From Diatrype stigma (Eukaryota > Ascomycota > Sordariomycetes > Xylariales > Diatrypaceae): a stretch of 64,000 nucleotides of DNA. This document shows positions 1 through 9,267 of this stretch, piece after piece. The stretch spans positions 124,001 to 188,000 of the forward strand of contig JAKJXP020000011.1 in the NCBI GenBank assembly GCA_022225965.2, written 5' to 3'. Positions within the stretch are counted from its first letter, which is position 1. The number at the start of each line of letters is the position of its first letter. A model generated the notes under the pieces. It saw nothing but the letters and a program-made list of their open reading frames with translations. It was not told the DNA's origin and ran no database searches. The position numbers were made by a program, and so were the translations under genes.

Positions 1-524
1 GAACCAGTCCAGATGTTCCCGTCCACAACCCACTTCTTCTCCTTGCTCCATTTCACCTGGGGATACCGCTTCTTCACCCACTCGTACTCAACGTGGTTGA
101 CTGTTGCATTCTTCCCATCTAGCACGCCCGTCGACGCAGCAACGAATGCGCCGGTGCAGTTGGTGAACAGGATCTTCCCGGAGGCGACGTGGCGACGGAC
201 GAGGTCGGCAAGTTTGGGATGCAATTGGAAATCGACCGGGTTTGGCCCGCCGAGTATCAGGATGTCCAGCTCGGGACAGTCGTCCACGGTGACAGTGGGC
301 ATGACTGTAATGTTACTCGTGGCTAGAGTGACCGGGTCTCGCGTGGCACCGATGTGATGGAAGACGAACCGTGGCGCACGATTAATGACCGCATCGTCAA
401 TTGGACCAAAAATCTGACAAAACCGCAAGATATCTGCACCCGCCGAGTTGAGAAGGTCCGTCGGCCCGAGCACGTCTATGGGTTGGTAGTTGTACAGGGG
501 ACAACCAACGTGGATAGGCGCCAT
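1..524 (-). CDS. DJ-1/PfpI (class I glutamine amidotransferase-like) family protein, 3' end outside window
   Basis: The minus-strand frame opens at the ATG at 524 (MAPIHVGCPLYNYQPIDVLG) and runs open to the window edge, giving about 174 residues without a stop. The start resembles DJ-1/PfpI proteins (short beta strand, then a DVLGP turn). Next comes a glycine-rich LILGGPNPVDF turn, and then the nucleophile-elbow region NCTGAFVAAS with its candidate catalytic Cys. The next stretch (STGVLDGKNATVNH) matches the helix and strand that follow the elbow in the ThiJ/PfpI and isonitrile hydratase-like subgroup. The readable end, KKWVVDGNIWT, is typical of fungal members just before their last helix. 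No intron is needed in the visible part. Substrate and reaction cannot be told from sequence; family members include hydratases, glyoxalases and stress proteins. Family assignment is firm, function open. Confidence 0.85.
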   Translation of the reverse strand, partial: MAPIHVGCPLYNYQPIDVLGPTDLLNSAGADILRFCQIFGPIDDAVINRAPRFVFHHIGATRDPVTLATSNITVMPTVTVDDCPELDILILGGPNPVDFQLHPKLADLVRRHVASGKILFTNCTGAFVAASTGVLDGKNATVNHVEYEWVKKRYPQVKWSKEKKWVVDGNIWTG

Positions 525-1310
525 CCTGATATGTTATTGGGGGGGTAAGGAGTAGATACTCTGAACTGGATGGGGGCTTCCTGGTTTGAACACTAGGTAG
601 AGTTGAGTTACGAGCTTGCGCGCTCTGGCTATCTACAAGAACCCATTAGCCTTCCTTGGATATTTATATACCATCACAAATTGTTGATCGTTACCGGTCT
701 CGCAGATCTCGCGTAACTACCGTAAGCTACGCCGATTTGTCTCGGACCCCTTGGCAAGATATGGTTGGCTGAGGCTGCATCGTGCATCCTCTCCATACCG
801 GCACCGCTCTATCAACCTCCGAACCCTCTCGGAGTTAGAGAAAACATTTGCCAATCGAAATATGGACAATACAGTCCCATCCACTTGCAACAGGTTTACA
901 GCCCCACGCCTAGATATGGTTTGACTTTCAACCAATTGTATGTCAATGGCTCCCTTGGTTGAAGCAGTATAACTGATCCACGCAGGTCGCAACAATTAGG
1001 AATATTCAGTCAGGCTAGAGCAAAAGGCGTAGCATAGTAAACACAAGTAATTCAAGATAGGCAGGTCTGTTTGAATGAATGTAATAACACGCTTGGCGTT
1101 CAAGTGATTTACTATGTGGGATTTTGTCAGACTGGAGTACACGTACAACGAATCCTGCAAGGTAGCCTACCCAAAAGCACAGACTTCCGTTCCCGAGGAA
1201 GCCAAAGAGCCAGAGACTAGATGTCGACCACCATAGCTAGTGCTAGTAGGTGTTACGTGATAGGCAATTCACTCCTCCCACGAGATAACTGCTTTATGTA
1301 CAGATCCAGT
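525..1310. other. Intergenic region, no gene seen
   Basis: This is the upstream region of the leftward DJ-1-like gene and the downstream region of the leftward gene at 1311-2696. Short frames on both strands near 717-995 mirror each other and lack any family signature. I see no RNA gene or repeat. Confidence 0.6.
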
Positions 1311-2696
1311 TCAAGAAATCGAGCACCAAAGCCCGAGGGGTGTGTCGCAGAAAACATATAGCATTATTGCCTCTGAAACAGCGATGGTACCGTTTTTGCA
1401 ATGTGACAGGAACACCGATGATGGTCCCATCTTGGGGCCAGGGGCTGGCTTCTGTGCTATGTTCTGCGGCTGATGCTGGCCAAATCCGTTGGATCCATCA
1501 CTCTGGATTGACTGCGATAAGCGATCAGAAAAGTCGGAGATCGAGGATATGGTCCCAGTATCAGCCCGCAAAGCGACTTCCTCTCCGTGGAGAAAGGGCA
1601 GTCCGGCATTAGGGGACGATTTAGCACTGACTTGAACATCTTTGAACGCTTCAACTCCATCCTTGACCAGGTCCTCAAGGTCTTTCTTCGTCACCATTCT
1701 GTCTTGTTCCGCAGCCAAATTTACGTCAAGCTTCAAAGTGGAAGCATCGGGCTTGATCGCTTCACATGTATACCTAAGGGCGGAGGTATGGTGCTTGGTA
1801 TCTTCATTCACCGCCCTCGTATCCTTCCAGGGGTCTGCTAGAACCCGGACCTCGAAGTCCTCAGCGTTTGGGTCTTTTGCACCCAGGTCGCAGCTAGGGG
1901 AAGGGGGTCGCGGACGCATCACAGTAGGGGAATCGGCTGCTGTGGTCATTGTGGCTGCTCTATCGAATGGCAATGACGATGGCATGTACTTCTGCTTCAA
2001 CTCGCTTGGTGAAGTGTTTCCAGGAACGGCCAACTTGTATCTGATCTTGTTCTCGTCGCAGTAATTCTTCCAATAAAGTGGTATAATTCTGTTCTCCGCG
2101 GGAACTTGAACCCAACCCGCCCCTGCCATGGCCAGGCGCGCAGTCATCGTTGACGGCCACGTTCCAGAACCCCCCTTCGCATCCCCGTAGATTCGCAATA
2201 TCTCAAACGACTCTAGGTCAGGGAGTGGTGGTACATCGAAGCAGTCATCAGCCCATTTTCTCTCATATCCCTCATTTATGGCCTCGTTTACATGTTTTAT
2301 GACCCTTTTCCACAATGTCGAGTGGGAAATTGTCTTCCCGGGGCAAAGGTCGGTGGCTTCCTGTAAAATCCTCTCTAGTGAGAATTCGGGAGATGGTGGA
2401 TGTTGATTAATCAAGCGTCGGAACCACTCATTGGAGTTCGTAGCATTTCGGACGATGGCATCGGCAGTTCTGCTTGTTCTCTTGGAAAGATCTGACATCT
2501 TATCAGCGGGTGTCGTATAGTTCGTCGCTGGTAGCCTTTCTACTTCTTCCCATCTTTTCTTCATTTCGTCGATACGATTTTTCCGCTCCTGTTGCGTTAC
2601 AATCCCATTTCCACCATAGTTGAAGGCTGGGTTTGGGAAACTCTTCATGAACAGATCTCCCCAATTTTTCGGCATCCGAAGTGTGACTCTGGACAT
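1311..2696 (-). CDS. Hypothetical protein, 461 aa
   Basis: A single uninterrupted frame of 461 codons starts at the ATG at 2696. I do not recognise the family. The N-terminal half (residues about 20-180) is charged and probably helical (NRIDEMKKRWEEVERL, then a WFRRLI segment and a KRVIKHVNEAINEGYERKWADD helix). Around residues 190-230 lies a glycine- and tryptophan-containing stretch with TARLAMAGAGWVQV, suggestive of a small folded core. Residues about 240-330 are Pro/Ser-rich and look disordered, followed by an acidic/lysine helix (KKDLEDLVKDGVEAFKDVQV). There is no signal peptide or membrane segment. The last 30 residues differ in character and could be read-through past an unrecognised splice site, so the C-terminus is the least certain part. 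The sustained length and amino-acid usage argue for a real gene, perhaps lineage-restricted. Confidence 0.6.
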   Translation of the reverse strand: MSRVTLRMPKNWGDLFMKSFPNPAFNYGGNGIVTQQERKNRIDEMKKRWEEVERLPATNYTTPADKMSDLSKRTSRTADAIVRNATNSNEWFRRLINQHPPSPEFSLERILQEATDLCPGKTISHSTLWKRVIKHVNEAINEGYERKWADDCFDVPPLPDLESFEILRIYGDAKGGSGTWPSTMTARLAMAGAGWVQVPAENRIIPLYWKNYCDENKIRYKLAVPGNTSPSELKQKYMPSSLPFDRAATMTTAADSPTVMRPRPPSPSCDLGAKDPNAEDFEVRVLADPWKDTRAVNEDTKHHTSALRYTCEAIKPDASTLKLDVNLAAEQDRMVTKKDLEDLVKDGVEAFKDVQVSAKSSPNAGLPFLHGEEVALRADTGTISSISDFSDRLSQSIQSDGSNGFGQHQPQNIAQKPAPGPKMGPSSVFLSHCKNGTIAVSEAIMLYVFCDTPLGLWCSIS

Positions 2697-3721
2697 TTTG
2701 GGGATGGAAGATCGAATAGGCAGGATATAACGAAGCCTGCTACACTCAGAAGGTTGAGAGATCTTTTTTGATGGTTGTTATGCTATCAACGAGGGATCGC
2801 GGCCTACGGGCCCAAGGTTTACCAGTCCAAAAGGTGTTTATCAATGAGTAAATGAGCAGTCTACCCAGGATCTGCCTCGGATTTCAGATTGGAATAGCTA
2901 ACTCGTAGTCCTGGCTCCAAACGGGCTGTTGCCTGCTGGGCAACGCGAATGGTCGCGAAGGCGCGATAATACGCTTGCAGATGCAAGTGTTGGTGTGGAC
3001 AACGTCTGATACAATTACAGCAGGGCTATGAGGAGGGACGATATGTCAAGATTGCTTTATGTTGTAGGCTGAAGATGAACTTGGAGTTGAGATGAAACGG
3101 AATGGAGAATCAGCGTGTAAAAGGGTTCTAGGTGTACTGTTATAAGTACATAGAATGAAGTAAACCCCTGGGTCATAATAGGGGTGTATCGTGGTTTTGG
3201 TCCAATTACGTTTCTACCTTTGAGAGTGCTGCACCTACTATATAATGCAATAGCCACACCTGGTTGGAATCCGTTTGTATAGTACGGGACGCTGCATGTA
3301 TAGCAATCGATACAGCACTGTCAAGTATCGAAGAAATAAAAGCGAGTAAGTGGTACCGAAAGGGACGAAGCAAGTTACCGGCGGACGGGATATCCTTACA
3401 AAAGATCTACAATAAAACTTCGGCATACTGTATGCACGACTTGGGCTCGAGGATAGTTGCATCACGAGGCTAGTGCTTAATAACAACTTGTGGTGAGATA
3501 CTTCTAGGCCAGTTCAGTCCCCGTGTCAACAGTAAGTCGTTCTTGTGTATCCGTCGCATATGTTACCTGTCATGGCAGAGTGAGAGAGGCCGAAGTGGCG
3601 CAACTAAACCTGTTGCGTTCAACTGTGTATATTCGAGGCCCTGGCGAACTGGTAAAGCTAGTTCGATTCTCTTCTAACTTACATGCCCATGTTACGGACC
3701 TTCTCCAATACCCTGGACAAT
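2697..3721. other. Intergenic region, no gene seen
   Basis: About 1 kb between two leftward genes. Frames here are short (up to 82 codons), overlap each other on both strands and show no family features. It should hold the promoter of the 2696 gene and the 3' UTR of the AtuA-like gene. Confidence 0.55.
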
Positions 3722-5842
3722 TTAATACACGGAAATAGTCCTATCTAAGATCTGCTTAACCTCGTTCCTCAGCCCCGCCGGGAGCTTCATGTTCAACAGC
3801 GGCAGGTACATCTGGGACCCATGCACGTCATCCTCCATATAGCCACCCGCCGGAACCCTCTTCCCGTTCCGCAGCCGTGCCATGGTCACCTTGTAAGCAC
3901 GGGCCTGATCGAAGAATCCCGAGTAGACGACGTGCTCGGCGGGGATGTCGAAGAGCTCTGCTACTGCCCCGGTGCTGAGGATGGCGGCAGTCTTGACGGC
4001 TCGGTAGATGCTCTCCCGGTCGAACATCACGTCGAAGGTGATCTCGTAGGGGCCCGAATTCTTGGAGCGAATCACGGTGGCTAGCTCACCGAGGGTCGGA
4101 TCCGCGGAGAGGCATGTCAGCGGGTCGGCATTCAGAATCCGGGCTTGCTTGCGCATGGCCGCGATCTTCTGTTTCTTCGCTTCGTCGAGCTCTGGCGCAG
4201 GCTCCTCTACTGAAGCGGGTGTCATCGATGTCTCGTTAGTCTGTTTCGGTTCTTTACCGACTTCAAACGACTCGAAGCGGAACAAAGGGGCATCGATACC
4301 ACCCCTCTCCTCGCCTTCCTCGAGCTCTACAAGGTGGTATATGCAGAACTCCGCACATGGACCCAAAGGAACGGTATACAGACCGCCGAACCCGTGGGCG
4401 AAGTTCCCGCTCGTTGCCTTCAGCCCTCTGTATGGAGCGTGGATGGTCGCGACCTTCGCCTTTGCTACGAGACTTGTAGCCAGATCTTGCGTCGGGGCTA
4501 GGGCCTCGCCCATGAGTGCAACCTCCTTGGCAACCTTGCCGTCATCCCCCTTTCCGATGACGTGCCACTCCAGCTCCCAAGGCTCGGTCACATCAGCATG
4601 CTCCATCTTCACATACCCCTTGACAGTGGCTAGAAACTTGTCCATCTGCCCGATCAGCACGGCTGGTTTTGATGACGGACATTAGCCGTGCTCTCCAACA
4701 CAATCTGTGTGTGGCGTTTGATACTTACGATCTTTGTGGGCGCCGAAATACATGGCGCGGTATCCAGCCAGCTTCGCGGCTTCTAGTTTGATCTGATAAA
4801 CGCCCTTTGTCTCCTTCGTGTACACGTAGCGACTTCCGCGCACTCTGACTGTGCGCCTGTCGTCGAGGAGCTCATATTCGGAATGAGTCAGGTCGATGTA
4901 CCCGCCCGGACCAAAAAGCATGTCGGGACGAGTGTTCTCGTACAAGGTATGCGCGGCGACCGAGGTGGGAGTGCACGTAGCATTGGGTGCCATGGGGGTG
5001 ATCTCAAAGGAGCCATCCAGGCGGATAGTCGCAATGACACCGCCGCCCTTAGGTTCCGCGCAGAGACCACCACACTCTAAGATCTCGCCTACGTGGGTGA
5101 AAGTGCCCCGTCTCGTGTGCCTGTCGATCTGCTCTCCGAGGTCCAGTTCTTGGTAGCAGAACTCAGCAAAGGCGCAGAACTGAGATGCATCGTACGCCCG
5201 ACCTATGACGAAGACCTGCGCGTCTGGGTTCGCGGTCAAGGTATCCAGGATTGGCTCCGGCCCCATCTGCGCCACGATCACAACACTCTGGTCGATGTCT
5301 GCCTCTGTCAAAGGTGGAGCAGAGCTGCATGGAGTCACAACGCCTGCGCGTAGCCGCTCCCTAGCAAATTCCTTGTCGATATCTGCATAGAGTGCAACAA
5401 CCTTGAATTTACTTGGCCCAAGAAGTGTTTGTTAGCTGGTGAAAGTCGAGATGGGGGTTTCCGATATTTCTCACCCAGTAAGGGTCTCGTGAGCAAGCTC
5501 CTCGATGATTTTAACAATCTCGCGGGTATTGTAGTTGGTGCCGCTGCCACCGGCAGAACTCAGCAAAAGGGGCACCCTGAATTTCCGCGCCGAGGCGACC
5601 AGTTTGCGCAGATCCTGCACGTACGCGCTACGTGGTACTGTCATGCCTCCGAGTGCAAGCTTCTGAGGTCCGCTGTCGGTCGACCCGGAGTCCAGGATCA
5701 GCGCTGTGGGCTCGCCCGTGGCTGTGAATCTCTCCAGGGCCGCGTCGACTTGCTTCGCATCCACCCCGTAGCCCAGCATACCTATGGGGGTAACAATGTG
5801 GCATAGTGCCTGGGCGGGAGCGTCCGTATTCCGAATGGCCAT
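3722..5842 (-). CDS. AtuA (DUF1446)-DUF4387 fusion protein, acyclic terpene utilisation-like, 663 aa, 3 exons
   Basis: Exons are 5842-5475, 5411-4729 and 4662-3722. Donors are GTGAGA and GTAAGT, acceptors CCAAG and CCAG, and both introns (63 and 66 nt) have CTAAC/CTAAT branch sites. The joined length is 1,992 nt, exactly 664 codons. Residues 1 to about 490 are an AtuA-type domain, recognisable by HIVTPIGMLGYG, LILDSGSTDSGPQKLALG, the SSAGGSGTNYN segment and, across the second splice, HKDPVLIGQMDKFLA. A Lys/Glu/Pro-rich linker (about 500-545) leads into a DUF4387 domain (about 555-650) with IRSKNSGPYEITFDVMFD. In bacteria AtuA proteins belong to citronellol/geranyl-CoA catabolism and DUF4387 is usually a small separate neighbour; here both are one polypeptide. 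The exact reaction of either domain is not established, so a role in branched-isoprenoid or acyl-CoA breakdown is inference. Confidence 0.88.
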
Positions 5843-7510
5843 GGTTCGAATAGGAGCCTGATAAGTATCTTGAGATTACAAGCACTCAGGGGCAATTCCG
5901 CCAGTAGAAATAATACCTTCTCACAGTTCAGAGAAGGTTACCTCATTCGCCTCGTTTCTCAGTAGAATAGCCTACTCAAGAGCTACCTTTATATAACTGG
6001 AAATGCCACATCCTCGCCATTATTATATCACGAATTTCCGTAAAGTCCTGATCCTATCATGACGATATGTACAGGGCACGATGCCAAGGTGTTTCCCACT
6101 CGGGCAGGAAAGTACGGTAAACATGACCAATAGGGTCACATATCACCGTTCGCCAAGTAAAGCTCGAACTCGGCAATCAGAATGCAGATGCGGGTATGGT
6201 TACGATGGCCTGCCTTGGCACATGCTCTCGGCCTTGATGTAGTCATTCCTCGTGTGTTCTGGTCCGACGAACAGTAAGGCGATGTTAAAGACAACGAAAG
6301 ACAACGACCACAACGACCGTAGTATACACTGCACCTCCAGTGCGATATTCATACAAGTTCGAAGCACGTATGCCATGTTTGATGAGTACTTATGTACCAT
6401 GTATGTGGTTATAGATCGATACAAATCGAGATTGAAGGATTATGGGATTACAGGACTCAGCTTGTCTAGAATCGACCGAGGTACCACTCCTATGGCATGC
6501 ATACTCTATCAATTAGGGGGCTGCATTCAATATAAACCTCTCCAACGCTCTAGGTCTGCTTGGCAATGCTTTGGCAAAAGCTTGGGTATGGATTCGACTG
6601 CTTTGTTTGGTGTCACGTTGCATTCGTGGCGGCGTTCATATAACACGCAATTTCATGATGAATACCCAACAACCATTTTTGTGTTGAGGGCAGAGATATT
6701 TCTACTTCGACATTTAATGACCTACGTGTTGATGGGGTCTGTTGCTATCTCCGGTGTTGTTCAATCTCTCGTTTCGTTGAGTTGCCGTAGGCTACCGACA
6801 CAAGGAGTATACCAAGAGAAGGGCCAGATGCCACTGCCCGCGTGTGCGATAACTGCGTGAAGTAATCGAGTGGAAGACAAGGAGGAACTTATACAATATA
6901 ACATTGTATCCAAATAGTTGCTTAAAGACATGGCCCGGGTAAATCGGTGTCCGTGACTCATGTGATCAACACACGGGCGTCGGCTAACGCCGGCGGAGTG
7001 GGGTCGTTACGGTGGGGCCGGGTGCCGACGCACAGCATGTCGGAGGCCATCATCCGGTGCACGGCGATGGACGAGGCGATGCGGCCGTCGCTGTCCTACC
7101 TTTCCACCCTCGCCCTTTCCAATATCCCGTCTACTGGCGCGGTCAGCCGCAGCAGCCTCCGGATCGTATCTGGGCTATGGTTCAATGCGCCCGGCCTGTA
7201 CCCTCCTCTGGTACCATGACATCCCACCGGCCTCTTCGACGCGGCCAAATCGACATAGTAGCGGTATTTATTCTTGTAACTTGGCAGTACTTTGAAGCAA
7301 GTTATCCGTAGAAACGTTTTGATTGCAAGAATATATGTCAGGGGTGTTCAGCTGATCTACGTATTTTTTTTGCCGCCTCGAAACACCGTTGCCACGACCC
7401 ACAACCCCTTCGAGCTGATCTGTTGTTTACAAACATACTCTGCCACTTCCTTGCTTCACTGTCTTCTCAAATGTGCATACATAATCCTGATTTTTTGGGG
7501 CGACCGCCGC
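5843..7510. other. Intergenic region with a GC-rich island, no supported gene
   Basis: About 1.7 kb between leftward genes. A 202-codon plus-strand frame at 6252-6860 has no family features and unremarkable composition, so I do not call it. From about 6950 to 7230 the base composition turns sharply GC-rich and several frames on both strands stay open, which resembles a coding remnant, but I could not match any frame to a family. Confidence 0.5.
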
Positions 7511-7882
7511 TTAGTCGATGTGAATCTTCACCACAGCCCCCCATCCGTCGCCGTCGTGGTTATCGTTGCTCACGCCCTTGTCGAAGCTATGTCTGTAGCG
7601 GGAGCCATCGCCAGGCTCATATTCGAAGTATCCAGCATTGTTGCCGCTGTAGAAAGTGACGATAGGGCCGAAGTCGATATCGGTATCGCCGGCATCCCCC
7701 CAGCACCGAAAATAGACGGCGGTATCAGATCCGCTTTTCTCACCGAGGGCTAGGTATTTCGACCCACCCGGGATCTCGGTATCGCCGAAGCAGGGTCCAA
7801 AGCCGATTTCCTTGATTGCCGAGGTGGTTTGTAGAAGACTGGCTATCAATACCAGCAAGCTGGCAGAGCTTGTTGGCAACAT
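7511..7882 (-). CDS. Small secreted protein, 123 aa, beta/gamma-crystallin or killer-protein-like fold (tentative)
   Basis: An intronless frame begins at the ATG at 7882. Residues 1-22 are a clear signal peptide (hydrophobic LLVLIASLL core, small residues at the TTSA cleavage site), so the product should enter the secretory pathway. The mature part of about 100 residues is acidic and rich in Gly, Asp and aromatics. It has two cysteines (the GPCFGD and FRCWGD segments), likely one disulphide. The pattern of alternating strands with a FYSGNNAGYF turn and a terminal VVKIHID strand resembles small beta/gamma-crystallin-like and Streptomyces killer-protein-like fungal secreted proteins. That resemblance is from memory of the motif layout and is tentative. 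Whether it is an effector, an antimicrobial protein or a wall-associated protein is unknown. A strong TATA/STRE element lies about 150 bp upstream (8032-8052). Confidence 0.72.
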   Translation of the reverse strand: MLPTSSASLLVLIASLLQTTSAIKEIGFGPCFGDTEIPGGSKYLALGEKSGSDTAVYFRCWGDAGDTDIDFGPIVTFYSGNNAGYFEYEPGDGSRYRHSFDKGVSNDNHDGDGWGAVVKIHID

Positions 7883-8031
7883 GGTGTGTGTGGTGGGTTT
7901 TCGAGGTCACAAGACGATGATTTTTGTTATTTAGTATCACAAAGAGCCAACCAAGAGAGAATGAAAAAGGGTCTTGGAGTTGGAGTTGGGAGTTGGGGGC
8001 AGAGAGTTGCGTTTGCTTGATCCAGGACCTG

Positions 8032-8052
8032 ATAGGGGATCCCCTATATATA
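8032..8052 (-). promoter_or_regulatory. TATA box overlapping a 16-bp palindrome with two inverted STRE (AGGGG) half sites
   Basis: The perfect palindrome ATAGGGGATCCCCTAT lies at 8032-8047 and merges with TATATATA at 8045-8052. It sits about 150 bp upstream of the secreted-protein ATG at 7882. AGGGG/CCCCT is the stress response element bound by Msn2/4-type (SebA-type) C2H2 factors in fungi. Use as a stress-controlled core promoter is inferred from position and motif only. Confidence 0.5.
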
Positions 8053-9267
8053 CACTTCATCATAATAGACTAGTTACATCCATTATCACTATTCTATTTG
8101 GGAGTAAAGCAAATGGCGAATCCAGGATGCCCTGCTTAGTCTTTTGGTGATCGACGAAAACTCAGTCTATACAGCTCCATGTGCCAATATACAAGGTTGC
8201 TGGGTAATTATCGACATCTTTGCATTGCCACGAATGGTTACGTCCATATAAATCACGTAAGGATTACCATCTACGTTACTTGATTAAGAATCAGCTGAGA
8301 AGCAGCTGAACTGCAATAACTTCAAGATTTGACTAGCACTGACCGTTTCCTATCATTTCACTTGGCGATTTTTCAGCTACGCGGTATGATCTCCACTACC
8401 ACAGCACAGTAATAGCGAGATACAGCTGATGTAGGATTAGTGCCACAACTAGTGACTCAAAAACTTTGATGACTATTGTTGGCGGAGACTAAGCCATCAG
8501 CAGTTCAATGACTAGTCTAGTAGGAGGGGAGCTTGACTACATAGTAAAGCGGATATATAGTATAGAAGGTCGGATAATGCGTTATACGATTATACGATGC
8601 ATTGTCCTTTTGGTCCTGGAGACAGTTCTGCCAATATTTACCCGCTAGAAGATGTTGTAAGGCAATTCATAGTCAAGATCCACCCCCTTGAGGGCAACTA
8701 AGCGCTTACCTGCTACAGAAAGTCATCACTACTGACGCGTTGTTCCTCTGAGGCGGTGACCACGATATAGCGATTACGCAGTCATATTCACATGACACTA
8801 GACACTGGTAGAAGTTGACTAAATCAGTTACCATGTAGCTGGTGATCTGCACAGCCAGTAGACTGAGTGGGCATGAGGGCTGAGTCGGCTGACCGAGGAC
8901 TACTACCTCCAAGACACACTGGTAAGTGAAGACGAGCCCCCAGGTAACTTTCACTTTTAAGTGATTACCTGACCATGTTGAAACAAATAGGTATCATAAT
9001 CATCTTGAGAACAGCCCCTTACGTATACACCGTAGATGCATTGCTTGCTCTATTCCCCTTGTTCTCAAGCCCGTCGATGATGGCTTCAAATGATACTCCG
9101 AAAAAAGTTTAACCTCAGCTAAGCAAATAAATAATCAAATCTAGAAAGAGAAAAAGTAAAGGGGGTCCTCGAACAGATAGTCTTCCAATAGAATATAGTA
9201 TTGAGTTTGACATTAGGAGAGCGTGTAAGGTGTATTTCTAACTACGAATGAAGGTAGATAGGTACAT
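8053..9267. other. AT-leaning intergenic region; contains a Zn2Cys6-type inverted site
   Basis: No gene is supported in this 1.2 kb. At 8885-8896 lies TCGGCTGACCGA, two inverted TCGG half sites separated by 4 bp. This is the layout bound by dimeric Zn2Cys6 factors, one of which is encoded next door (9268-10497). The remainder is AT-leaning. Confidence 0.45.

Noticed and set aside
717..995. Mirror-image short frames on both strands
   Set aside because: 92 and 65 codons overlapping antisense, no features; treated as chance frames.
6252..6860. 202-codon plus-strand frame in the gap upstream of the AtuA-like gene
   Set aside because: No family motif, cysteine and tyrosine pattern looks random, and no splice partners; length alone is not enough.
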